Part shown: piece after piece, positions 7,280 to 14,237 of the stretch
Layout: every line of letters begins with the position of its first letter
Position numbering within the stretch: position 1 is the stretch's first letter
Assembly: GCA_021839785.1 (NCBI GenBank)
Contig: JAKCAB010000010.1
Span: 1 to 15,494 of the forward strand
Source: a bacterium
Lineage (GTDB): Bacteria; Verrucomicrobiota; Verrucomicrobiae; Limisphaerales; J093
Reading direction: 5' to 3'
DNA length: 15,494 bases
Notes under the pieces: model-generated
What the model was told of the DNA's origin: nothing
The model's input: the letters and a program-made list of their open reading frames with translations, nothing else
Database searches by the model: none
Position numbers and translations under genes: made by a program

Positions 7280-8555
7280 CGGGTCACTTGGGTTTCCTGT
7301 TGGGGTGTCGACAAACCCAGCCCACAGCGCATACCCAACATGCCCCACCCCACCGATCATGATCGCTTGAACCACGTCCTGCAACTGCTGACCGAGCAAG
7401 GCGCCACCGGCTTCGCCGAAGGCATCCGCCTGCTCGTCAATGAAGCGCTGCGCGTCGAACGCCAGCAAGTCCTCCAAGCCCAACCCTACGAACGCACCGA
7501 CACCCGCCAAGGTTACGCCAACGGCTACAAATCCAAAACCCTCACCAGCCGCGTCGGCCCCATCACCTTCCGCGTGCCCCAAGTCCGGGGCGAAACCGCT
7601 TTCTATCCCAGCGCCCTGGAAAAGGGCCTCCGTTCTGAGCCGGCCCTCAAACTGGCGCTGGCTGAAATGTACGTCCAAGGCGTCTCTACCCGCAAAGTCT
7701 CCGCCCTCGTCGCGGAACGCTGTGGCGCCAGCGTCAGTTCCCCTCAGGTCAGCGAAGGCGCCAAACTCCTGGACGCCGAGCTCCCACCATGGCGCGAGCG
7801 CACTCTCGGCGCCTATCCCTATCTGGTCTTAGCCGCCCGCTACGAGAAGGTTCGCCGCAATGGCCAGTTGCTGGACTGCGCGGTCCTCCTCGCGCTGGGT
7901 ATCGGCCCGGACGGCAAACGCGCCCTCCTGGGCGTGAGCGTCGCCCTGAGCGAAGCCGAGGTCCACGGGCGCACTTTCCGCCAAAGCCTCGGGCAACGCG
8001 GGCTCTGTGGCGTCGCGTTTATCGTGAGCGACGATCACGTCGGCCTCCAAGCCGCCCGCACCGCCGTCTTCCCGGCGGTGCCCTGGCAGCGCTGCCAGTT
8101 TCATCTCCAGCAAAATGCCCAGGCTTACGTCCCGCGTCTGGACCAGCGCGCCGAAGTCGCCCGCGCCATTCGCAGCGGGTTCGAGAGTCCCAGTCGCCCC
8201 GCCGCCGAGCGGCGGCTCAAGGAGATCGTCGCGCACTACACCCCGAGCGCCCCCAAGCTCGCCACTTGGATGGAGGAAAACCTGCCGCAGGGCCTCGCGG
8301 TCTTCGCCCTGCCCGTGGCCCACCAGAAACGGCTGCGCACCTCCAACGCGTTGGAACGCGTGAATCAAGAAATCAAACGCCGCCCCCGCGTTGCCCGCCT
8401 CTTTCCCTACGAAGCCTCCCGCTTGCGCCCAGTCACCGCCCTACTGGCCGAAACCAGCGAAGAATGGGAATCCGGAAAAATCCACCTCAACATGGAATGC
8501 CAACCCCAGCCCTCAGTTTGACGCCCGGTCATTTTACAGAAAAAGACTTGCGCGG
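7280..8555 (+). mobile_element. IS256-family insertion sequence, ends unresolved
   Basis: The boundaries are estimates. On the right, TTTTACAGAAAAAGACTTG (about 8533-8551) resembles the ends of IS256-family elements. On the left, a weak counterpart (GGTTTCCTGTT near 7291-7301) precedes the transposase start, with TGGGTTT (7289-7295) and AAACCCA (7313-7319) as a local inverted repeat. I cannot align two convincing terminal inverted repeats or see a target duplication, so one end may be lost or diverged. Confidence 0.45.
7340..8521 (+). CDS. IS256-family transposase, likely catalytically impaired
   Basis: 393 residues, full length for IS256/Mutator-like DDE transposases. Family features in order: QPYERTDTRQGYANGYKSKTL and VGPITFRVPQVRG near the N-terminus, VQGVSTRKVSALVAE, YLVLAARYEKVR, IVSDDHVGLQAA, WQRCQFHLQQN, TSNALERVNQEIKRR and the terminal EEWESGKIHLNME. 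The catalytic triad should be Asp-Asp-Glu (D167/D233/E341 in IS256, from family knowledge). Here Asp231 and Glu339 are present, but the first position, residue 165, is Ala (GCC at 7832-7834) where relatives read Asp, so the enzyme is probably inactive. ATG at 7340 is used because the in-frame extension upstream is antisense to the PEP-CTERM remnant and shows no family similarity. Confidence 0.9.
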   Translation: MPHPTDHDRLNHVLQLLTEQGATGFAEGIRLLVNEALRVERQQVLQAQPYERTDTRQGYANGYKSKTLTSRVGPITFRVPQVRGETAFYPSALEKGLRSEPALKLALAEMYVQGVSTRKVSALVAERCGASVSSPQVSEGAKLLDAELPPWRERTLGAYPYLVLAARYEKVRRNGQLLDCAVLLALGIGPDGKRALLGVSVALSEAEVHGRTFRQSLGQRGLCGVAFIVSDDHVGLQAARTAVFPAVPWQRCQFHLQQNAQAYVPRLDQRAEVARAIRSGFESPSRPAAERRLKEIVAHYTPSAPKLATWMEENLPQGLAVFALPVAHQKRLRTSNALERVNQEIKRRPRVARLFPYEASRLRPVTALLAETSEEWESGKIHLNMECQPQPSV

Positions 8556-8883
8556 CCGCAGGTGAGTCACCATGTGCGGAATAGGCTTCGACCTCCGGGC
8601 TCAGACTTCAGGAATCCTGTTTAGTGCCAGATTGCCCACGCCGGTGCGGGCTGCACCGTTAGGCCGTTTACCATCCCTTGGCGTGGGGCGAACTCGCCAT
8701 CGGAGCGTCTGTGGATACCCTGCCGTCTGAGTTCCGCCGCGGCCTTGCGACGCCAATAAATGCTAATCAGTGGCCAAGCGAAGTTTGGCGGCGGGCAGCG
8801 TCGGGCGTAGGTTCCGATCACACGATTTGAAACACAACACCAACCGGGGACGGTCGTCGTCCCATTAACCGGAGTTCTTGTCC
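8522..8883. other. Non-coding stretch after the IS
   Basis: About 360 bases between the transposase stop and the next gene. The first 30-35 bases are probably the IS right end. A 66-codon minus-strand reading frame (8621-8821) exists, but it has no recognisable motif, no signal peptide and no clear ribosome binding site, so I do not call it. The last part should hold the promoter of the cyclic-nucleotide-binding-domain gene. No hairpin stands out. Confidence 0.5.
8871..8874 (+). promoter_or_regulatory. Ribosome binding site deciding the 8884 start
   Basis: GGAG sits 9 bases before ATG 8884, good spacing for that codon. The alternative in-frame TTG at 8878 would be only 3 bases away, so ATG is chosen. 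Confidence 0.6.
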
Positions 8884-9411
8884 ATGGACAACATCACAAC
8901 TTGCATCGCCTCCCATCCGTTTTGGGCCGGGACCGCGCCCGAGCAGATCGCCAAGCTCGCCCGCTTCGCGAAACTCGGCCGTTATGGCGTGGGCGATCTC
9001 ATTTTTCAGGAGCGGCATGAAGCCGATCATTTGTATTTGCTCCATCGTGGTCACGTGGCGCTGGAGGCGTTTCTGCCCGGCACGGGGGTGACCACCGTGT
9101 CGGTGCTGGGGCCCGGGGAAGCGCTGGGCTGGTCGTGGTTGTTCGAACCTTACCAGTGGCAGTACAGCGCCCGCTCGGTGGACGCCACCGAAGTGATTGC
9201 TTTCAGTGCCACCGAGCTTCGCGAGATGGCGGAGCAGAGTCCCGCCTTCGGCCGGGAACTGGTGACGCGCATGGCCCAGGTGCTCTTGCAGCGCCTGCAG
9301 GCGGAGCGGCACAAGCTCAACGAGATGCAGTCGGCGCAAAACCAACCGCTCGCTGACGTTCTGGGCGATTTGGACGAGGAAGGGGAAGCCGCGGTGGACC
9401 GTCGTCCTTGA
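8884..9411 (+). CDS. Cyclic-nucleotide-binding (CNB) domain protein without HTH
   Basis: 175 residues forming a single CNB/cupin-like beta-barrel: HPFWAGTAPEQIAKLARFAKLGRYGVGDLIFQERHEADHLYLLHRGHVALEA, then VSVLGPGEALGWSWLFEPYQWQYSARSVDATEVIAF, then a C-helix region LREMAEQSPAFGRELVTRMAQVLLQRLQAERHKLNEM that looks able to form a coiled coil. The polar tail is acidic. There is no DNA-binding domain, unlike true Crp/Fnr regulators. The phosphate-binding Arg-Ser/Thr signature of cAMP binders is not evident, and GWSWLFEPYQW replaces the usual FGExALL. It may act as a ligand-sensing or protein-protein interaction module. A monocistronic gene, convergent with the CAP-domain gene. Confidence 0.8.
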   Translation: MDNITTCIASHPFWAGTAPEQIAKLARFAKLGRYGVGDLIFQERHEADHLYLLHRGHVALEAFLPGTGVTTVSVLGPGEALGWSWLFEPYQWQYSARSVDATEVIAFSATELREMAEQSPAFGRELVTRMAQVLLQRLQAERHKLNEMQSAQNQPLADVLGDLDEEGEAAVDRRP

Positions 9412-9513
9412 TGCGCGGCAAAGCAGCCGAATTCACAACGTGCGGACGGCATGGTTCCGCGGGCCGGGAAAGCCTGGTCGCCAAGGCCGCTGGCGCGTCG
9501 GTGCGGCGGGGAG

Positions 9514-11601
9514 TTACTGGGTCTCGACGCGGAAAAACCGGGCCGACTGTCCCCCCAACGGAATCGTGAAGCGGTAGGCGGAGTTGGCCTGCAGGGTCTG
9601 GAACATGGCATCGGCTTCAGCGGTCCAAGGGCCGTTTGGTGAGGGTGCGCTGAGCAGTTGGTACTTGAGCGCGGCCGTGCTGTTCGCGACTTGGAAATCC
9701 ATCTGGATCTTGCCGGCCACCACGGTGGGGCGAGTGGCAAGCGTAAGCACTGGCAGGAGTGCGCCGGTCGCGGTCACGTTCAGCACGGGGCCCCATTCAA
9801 GGTGGTACTGGTTGAAAATCTCTCCGCGCACCGCGAGGGCATAGTCGCCCGCGACTTGCGGCGCGAAGGCAAACGGTTGACCGGCGTTCGCCTCGCCCAC
9901 GCCGGCACCCCCGAATTCCTGGATGTTGAGGAAAGTGACCTGGTCGAAGTAGAAACCCACGCGGAAGCCGGTCTCCGGAAAGTAATCTCCGCCGGCGTGA
10001 TGGTAGGCGAACCGCAGGGATACGATCCGCCCAGCGTACTTGGAGAGCGGGATCTCCTCGAGTTTGAAGACCGAATCGCCGCTGCCATTGGTTCCCGCGA
10101 GCGAATAGACATCCGTCCACGAGGAACCGTTATCGAGCGACAGTTGCACCTTCGCGAACTGGTTGCTGGTGGACAAGCCCAGCCAGCGCTGGAACTGGAT
10201 CGCGGAATTGGAGGCGCACAGCAGGGTCCGCTGATAAGTCAGCGTCTGATCCACCAAGGGCACGGGCTGGACCAGGTGGAACGAATAGCCGCCCGCGGCG
10301 CGGACATCGCCCGCCCGCGGCTCGTAACCGGGCGAAAGCGAAGCCGTCCAAGCCCAGTTGGTCACGCCTTGTTCGGCGCCTTCCACCACGCTTAAGAGTG
10401 AGCGCCGCCCGGCCTGCCATTGGTAGCCAGCGGCAATCGGGACGCTGGTGAACGTGTAGGCATTCGGGTGTCCCACGTACGGTTGACTCGGGCCGTTGAC
10501 GGTCGGCAAGACCAGGTCCGGTCCAGGAACGTCCGGATCGAATACGTTGACCTGGTACTGGAAGGTTTGTTCGACGCCTCCCAACAGGACGTGATCCACG
10601 TTCACCTGATACGTGATGTCCGCAGCGGGACGGGGCGAGTCAAACGCTTGAGTGGGATCGACACCGGCCAGGTACCAGACCACGGCGTTTTCGCCCTCGC
10701 CGGTGGCCAATGGCTCCAGTTCCACCGCCACCGGAACACCGTTGCTGGTCAGCGTGATCTGGGCAGCGGAGAAATCCGCGTCCGTGTGCGCGAAGGACCA
10801 GCGCGAGCCGAGCAGCGGGTAAGGGAAGTATCCCGGCGGCGGCCAGGCCACGAAATCGTCGCGCGTTGTCGGGCGCGGACTGTAATAGTTCTGGTCCACC
10901 ACCCAGGTGGCATTGGCGGCGTAGTTCGTCTCCCCTTGGGGAATGTCGCCGCTGCCCATGAACTGCGTTTGCGGATACAGCAGCCACCGGCGATGTCCGA
11001 CCGCGCCATTGTACAAGCCGAAGTCCTGCATGTATCCGTCGATCGCCTCCGGTCCCGCCCGACCCAACGCCAGGTTCGATTGGCCGGCCGCTTCGGCGCC
11101 ATCCGCGGAGTAACAAAGCCAGTCCGCCGGCGGGTAATGGTTGAGGTTGGTATTCCGGCTCATCATCAACGCCGCCTGTTGCGCCTTGGCGTTGAAATCG
11201 TCCTGGAAAGAAACCCAGGCCGGCACGCCAGCCATCGCGCGGTAGTAGTTGATGCGCAGAGCGACGAGTTCGCGAAAGTCAGGCGCCGTCCCGCCCGCAT
11301 CGCAATTGGCCCAGTCGCCCACCCAATCCAGGGTTGCTTTCTCGCTCGCACTGTAAACGAGGCGGTAGAAAGCCCGCGCTTCCTCCCGTTTCGAGGTGTC
11401 CACCGCGAACAACACCGTGGGTGCCGTCCCTTGGAGTGCGATGCCCCGGTCCTCGCGTGCCGGCTCCGCGGGTGCCGGCGGCGGTGTTCCCAGCCAGAAG
11501 CCCTCGGCACGGAGGCCGTCCGCGGCCAGCAAACCGGAGAGAACGATCGGAAGGAGAGTCGATTTGGGAAGACACCCCGCCTCCCACGCGCGCCTGTTCA
11601 T
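9514..11601 (-). CDS. Large secreted CAP/SCP-domain protein
   Basis: 695 residues. An N-terminal signal peptide (Arg3, Arg4, then STLLPIVLSGLLAADGLRA, cleavage near residue 32) is followed by a Pro-rich linker. The CAP (SCP/PR-1) domain covers about 105-245: ELVALRINYYRAMAGVPAWVSFQDDFNAKAQQAALMMSRNTNLNHYP (His155) and NGAVGHRRWLLYPQTQFMGSG (His203). These are the two His positions of the CAP pocket; the usual GENI segment is GQSNLALG, so the classical acidic residue is changed. Then come an Ig-like or sandwich stretch, a jelly-roll-like segment (about 430-580, QRWLGLSTSNQFAKVQLSLDNGSSWTDVYSL to FYFDQVTFLNI), and a C-terminal sandwich ending FFRVETQ, a finish often seen on Verrucomicrobiota exported proteins. 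The ATG has an AAGGA 7 bases upstream. Function unknown; envelope or extracellular role inferred. Confidence 0.85.
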   Translation of the reverse strand: MNRRAWEAGCLPKSTLLPIVLSGLLAADGLRAEGFWLGTPPPAPAEPAREDRGIALQGTAPTVLFAVDTSKREEARAFYRLVYSASEKATLDWVGDWANCDAGGTAPDFRELVALRINYYRAMAGVPAWVSFQDDFNAKAQQAALMMSRNTNLNHYPPADWLCYSADGAEAAGQSNLALGRAGPEAIDGYMQDFGLYNGAVGHRRWLLYPQTQFMGSGDIPQGETNYAANATWVVDQNYYSPRPTTRDDFVAWPPPGYFPYPLLGSRWSFAHTDADFSAAQITLTSNGVPVAVELEPLATGEGENAVVWYLAGVDPTQAFDSPRPAADITYQVNVDHVLLGGVEQTFQYQVNVFDPDVPGPDLVLPTVNGPSQPYVGHPNAYTFTSVPIAAGYQWQAGRRSLLSVVEGAEQGVTNWAWTASLSPGYEPRAGDVRAAGGYSFHLVQPVPLVDQTLTYQRTLLCASNSAIQFQRWLGLSTSNQFAKVQLSLDNGSSWTDVYSLAGTNGSGDSVFKLEEIPLSKYAGRIVSLRFAYHHAGGDYFPETGFRVGFYFDQVTFLNIQEFGGAGVGEANAGQPFAFAPQVAGDYALAVRGEIFNQYHLEWGPVLNVTATGALLPVLTLATRPTVVAGKIQMDFQVANSTAALKYQLLSAPSPNGPWTAEADAMFQTLQANSAYRFTIPLGGQSARFFRVETQ

Positions 11602-11790
11602 AGAAAATCCTTACGCTTGGCCATCTTAGCGGGCGTCTTCTTACCGGATCCCCTCCCGCGCGTCCAGTTTGAATGATTGCGCTGATCGGTTTTTGCCCGC
11701 CGCCGGTTTGGGGTGTGGGCAGCTCTTCGCTATTTGGGCCGCGGGCAGTCCGGCGGGCCCGTCATCGCCGCAGAGGTCGGATCTCGAACC

Positions 11791-12819
11791 TCAAGGCTCG
11801 ACAAGCACCTTGCCCAGCACGAGACGGCTGCGCAACGCCGCGAAGGCTTGGCCGGTTTCGGCGAGTGGAAACACGCGGTCGATCGTGGGTTGGAGCCGGC
11901 CCGTCGCCGCCCACTCCAACGTCGCCGCCAGGTCGCGACGCGTCCGGCCGTAGCTCCCGACGAGCCGCTGTTGTTTCACGAAGAACGGCCACAGATTCAA
12001 GGTCGGCTCGCGTCCCGCGGTTGCGCCGCAGGTCACCACCGTTCCGCCGCGCGCGAGGCAGTTGAAGACTTGTTCGAGCACGGGGCCGCCGACGTGTTCC
12101 ACGACCACGTCCGCGCCGCGTTTGCCGGTGAGTTTCCGCACCTGCGCCGGCCAGGCGGGATCGGTCGAGTCCACGGCGGCCTCAGCCCCCAGCCGCAGCG
12201 CCAACTCGCGCTTCGCCGCCGTCGAACCGGTGCTGATGACCCGCGCGCCCAGGCCGCGCGCGATCTGGATCGCGGCCGAGCCCACGCCGCTCGCCCCGCC
12301 GATCGCCAGCACCCAGTCGCCGGACCGCACGGTGGCGCGGTCGGTCAGCATGTGCATCGCGGTGCTGCCGGCCAGCGTGAGCGCAGCGGCGGTTTTGAAA
12401 TCGAGCGCGTCCGGCAGACGCACCAGCGCCCGTGCCGGCACGAGGACTTGTTCCGCGAATCCGCCCTCGCACTGAACGCCCAGCAACATCGCGTTTAGGC
12501 AAAGCGATTCGTCGCCGCGAGCGCAGAACTCGCACTTGCCGCAAAAGAGGTTCGATTGGACGGCGACGTGATCGCCGGCCCGCCAGTCGGCCACGTCATT
12601 TCCGACTGCGACGACTTCGCCGGCGATCTCGCTTCCGGGCGTCCGCGGCAGGACCACTGGGATGGGCAGGGCGCCTTCTTCAAGCCACAGATCGAGCCGG
12701 TTCAGGCCGCAGGCGCGGACGCGGACCGAGACTTCACCCGGCCCGGGCCGCGGCTCGGGCACATCGCGCAACTCGAAACGGCCGGGCTGGCCGTGAGCGA
12801 GCAATTGAAAAGCCTTCAC
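11791..12819 (-). CDS. Zinc-binding alcohol dehydrogenase / MDR-family oxidoreductase
   Basis: 342 residues from a GTG start (12817-12819), giving the usual MDR N-terminus MKAFQLLAHGQPGRFELRDVPEPRPGPGEV. An upstream in-frame ATG at 12873 would add 18 atypical residues. GroES-like domain with CGLNRLDLW (Cys37); the next family position is PGSEIAGEV, so the GHE histidine of classical zinc alcohol dehydrogenases is absent. The structural zinc lobe is intact: Cys93, Cys96, Cys99 and Cys107 in CGKCEFCARGDESLC. The Rossmann domain carries GGASGVGSAAIQIARGLGARV (174-194), then ADVVVEHVGGPVLEQVFNCLARGGTVVTCGAT. Cofactor NAD(P)H; substrate unknown, possibly a quinone, enal or alcohol. It is divergent from the DUF2249/Crp pair, sharing a 250-base intergenic region. 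Confidence 0.88.
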   Translation of the reverse strand: MKAFQLLAHGQPGRFELRDVPEPRPGPGEVSVRVRACGLNRLDLWLEEGALPIPVVLPRTPGSEIAGEVVAVGNDVADWRAGDHVAVQSNLFCGKCEFCARGDESLCLNAMLLGVQCEGGFAEQVLVPARALVRLPDALDFKTAAALTLAGSTAMHMLTDRATVRSGDWVLAIGGASGVGSAAIQIARGLGARVISTGSTAAKRELALRLGAEAAVDSTDPAWPAQVRKLTGKRGADVVVEHVGGPVLEQVFNCLARGGTVVTCGATAGREPTLNLWPFFVKQQRLVGSYGRTRRDLAATLEWAATGRLQPTIDRVFPLAETGQAFAALRSRLVLGKVLVEP

Positions 12820-13069
12820 GGCCTCAGCGTGGCGTCTGACACCGCCTGCCGCAAGTCCACCGCCGAACTCCATCGGCGGCGAACCGGCATAAACGCAGTT
12901 CGGGATTTGCCCGCGGGCGGCCGCTTCTGTGCGCGATGACTCGGGCGACGCCTGGTGCAGTGCTTCACCGGGCAGTGCGCCGGCCCGCGGATGTTTTTCC
13001 TGTTCAAATGGCTCGCGCCGTGAAATGGAGAACGGCGCGCGGCGCCATTTTGCCCGCGCCCATAGGCCC

Positions 13070-13315
13070 ATGCGTGCTCCTCAACCTCGAACCAAACGCC
13101 TGGACGTGCGCCCGCTGTTGGCGCGCGGTGACAATGTTTATTCCGCGATCCGGCAGGTCGTGGACCGGCTGGAACCGGCCCAACGGTGCGAAGTGACCGC
13201 GCCGTTCCTGCCTTCGCCCTTGATCGAAAAACTCGGCAGCGAAGGCTTTCGCTCCGAGGTCAAACAGGCCGGCGCCGGGGTTTGGACCGTGGCGTTCTGG
13301 CGCGATTCCACCTAA
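13070..13315 (+). CDS. DUF2249 domain protein
   Basis: 81 residues. The core KRLDVRPLLARGDNVYSAIRQVVDRLEPAQRCEVTAPFLPSPLIEKLGSEGF...GVWTVAFWRD matches the DUF2249 pattern (TusA-like fold): an LDVRPL opening, a central PSPL where the family has a Pro-x-Pro-Leu motif, and an aromatic beta strand at the end. DUF2249 proteins often sit near hemerythrin, nitric-oxide and denitrification genes (family knowledge). ATG at 13070 is chosen because the upstream in-frame extension is low-complexity Arg/Ala and falls in the intergenic region. The stop is 10 bases before the Crp/Fnr ATG, so the two are almost certainly co-transcribed. Confidence 0.78.
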   Translation: MRAPQPRTKRLDVRPLLARGDNVYSAIRQVVDRLEPAQRCEVTAPFLPSPLIEKLGSEGFRSEVKQAGAGVWTVAFWRDST

Positions 13316-13325
13316 ACTACGCCGC

Positions 13326-14048
13326 ATGACGCCCGACCAATTTGCCGAACTGAAGCAGGCCGCCATCGTCAACACCCTGCGGGCCTGCCAGCTTTTTTCC
13401 GGCCTGGCGACGGCCGACCTGAAGAACGTGGCCGCAATCACGCTGTTGAAGACGCTGGCCAAAGGCGACTACCTGTTTCGCGAAGGCGAACCTTCGCGCG
13501 GCTTTTACGTGGTGCAACAAGGCGCGATCAACGTCCACCGCGTCGGCACTTCCGGGAAGGAACAGATCATCCACGTCTTCCGCACCGGCGAGTCCTTCGC
13601 CGAGGCGACGCTCGCGACCGAGACCGGCTACCCGGCCAACGCCCGCGCGCTCGAACCCAGCCAGGTCTTGCTGGTGCAGAAACAGGACTTCATCGGCTTG
13701 CTGCGGCGGCACCCCGAACTGGCGTTGCGGATGCTGGGGTCGATGAGCCAGCACTTGCGCGTGCTCGTGGGGTTGCTGGACGATCTCACGCTCAAGGACG
13801 TGGAAACCCGGCTCGCCAACTGGCTCGTGCGCCGCTGCCCGGACCCGGAAGGCACGCAGCCGGTGGCGATCAGCCTCACGATGACCAAACGCGTGCTGGC
13901 CGCCGAGTTGGGCACCGTGAGCGAGACGTTCTCGCGCACGCTCGCCAAATTCCGCGAGCAAGGGCTGGTGGCTGTCAAAGGCCGCGTGCTCACCGTGCTT
14001 GCGCCAGCCCGGCTGACGGCGCTGCTCCGCAAACACCTGGGCGGCTGA
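13326..14048 (+). CDS. Crp/Fnr-family regulator, DNR-like
   Basis: 240 residues: an N-terminal sensor barrel (about 21-115, GDYLFREGEPSRGFYVVQQGAINVHRV and GESFAEATLATETGYPANARA), a dimerisation helix (LRMLGSMSQHLRVLVGLLDDLTLKDVETRLANWLVRR) and a C-terminal winged helix (about 175-230, MTKRVLAAELGTVSETFSRTLAKFREQGLVAV). The recognition helix has E200-T-F-S203-R204, the E-xx-SR pattern of FNR/DNR proteins that read TTGAT-type half sites. The sensor lacks the N-terminal Cys cluster of oxygen-sensing FNR (only Cys21 and Cys171) and the cAMP-binding Arg-Ser, so it resembles the NO/heme-type DNR group; the ligand is inferred. Second gene of the DUF2249 operon. Copy B of the mobile repeat starts 26 bases after its stop. 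Confidence 0.9.
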   Translation: MTPDQFAELKQAAIVNTLRACQLFSGLATADLKNVAAITLLKTLAKGDYLFREGEPSRGFYVVQQGAINVHRVGTSGKEQIIHVFRTGESFAEATLATETGYPANARALEPSQVLLVQKQDFIGLLRRHPELALRMLGSMSQHLRVLVGLLDDLTLKDVETRLANWLVRRCPDPEGTQPVAISLTMTKRVLAAELGTVSETFSRTLAKFREQGLVAVKGRVLTVLAPARLTALLRKHLGG

Positions 14049-14063
14049 CCCGGCCGCCGCGCC

Positions 14064-14074
14064 ACCAACGATTC
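14064..14074 (+). repeat. Left flanking direct repeat of copy B
   Basis: ACCAACGATTC (14064-14074) recurs exactly at 14166-14176, directly on both sides of copy B. If the boundaries are taken one step further in, 13 bases (CCACCAACGATTC) match. This is the pattern expected of a target-site duplication, although a tandem duplication origin is possible. Confidence 0.65.
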
Positions 14075-14165
14075 GGTAGTGTCCTGGTTTGGTGGTGGCG
14101 GTGCGGCCGCACCGCCCTGCGCCGCCGCCGCGGCGCAGCCACCCATTTGAAATCAGGACACTACC
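14075..14165 (-). repeat. Palindromic interspersed repeat, copy B
   Basis: 91 bases, inverted relative to copy A (5429-5518). The ends GGTAGTGTCCTG (14075-14086) and CAGGACACTACC (14154-14165) are perfect inverted repeats, extending to 16 bp with one mismatch. Inside are two further hairpins: a perfect 20-bp palindrome (14097-14116, GGCGGTGC arms around GGCC) and TGCGCCGC/GCGGCGCA with a 4-base loop (14118-14137). No ORF. Highly structured, like non-autonomous mobile repeats of MITE or REPIN type. It lies between the crp-like gene and the SGNH hydrolase gene and could act as a terminator or RNA structure for the former. Confidence 0.88.
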
Positions 14166-14176
14166 ACCAACGATTC
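14166..14176 (+). repeat. Right flanking direct repeat of copy B
   Basis: ACCAACGATTC, identical to 14064-14074 on the other side of the element; the second half of the presumed target-site duplication. Confidence 0.65.
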
Positions 14177-14237
14177 AACCCGCTTGACTTCGGCGGGACT
14201 GAACCCGATGAAGTGCGCGCAACGAATAACGCCATCT

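Noticed and set aside
7280..8555. Intact IS with paired terminal inverted repeats
   Set aside because: Only the right end resembles an IS256 end; the left counterpart is weak and no target duplication was found, so boundaries stay estimates.
8621..8821. 66-codon minus-strand frame after the IS
   Set aside because: No motif, no clear start signal and Arg-rich shadow-like composition.
8560..8883. Idea that the missing PEP-CTERM N-terminus lies on the other side of the IS
   Set aside because: No signal peptide or beta-rich sequence was found on the minus strand there; a simple split gene is not supported.
10420..11676. 418-codon plus-strand frame opposite the CAP gene
   Set aside because: Arg/Val-rich antisense translation; the minus strand carries a signal peptide, CAP motifs and a good ribosome binding site.
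13023..13053. Imperfect AAATGG...CCATTT inverted repeat before the DUF2249 gene
   Set aside because: Short arms with a mostly G/C-rich interior; not distinguishable from background in such DNA.
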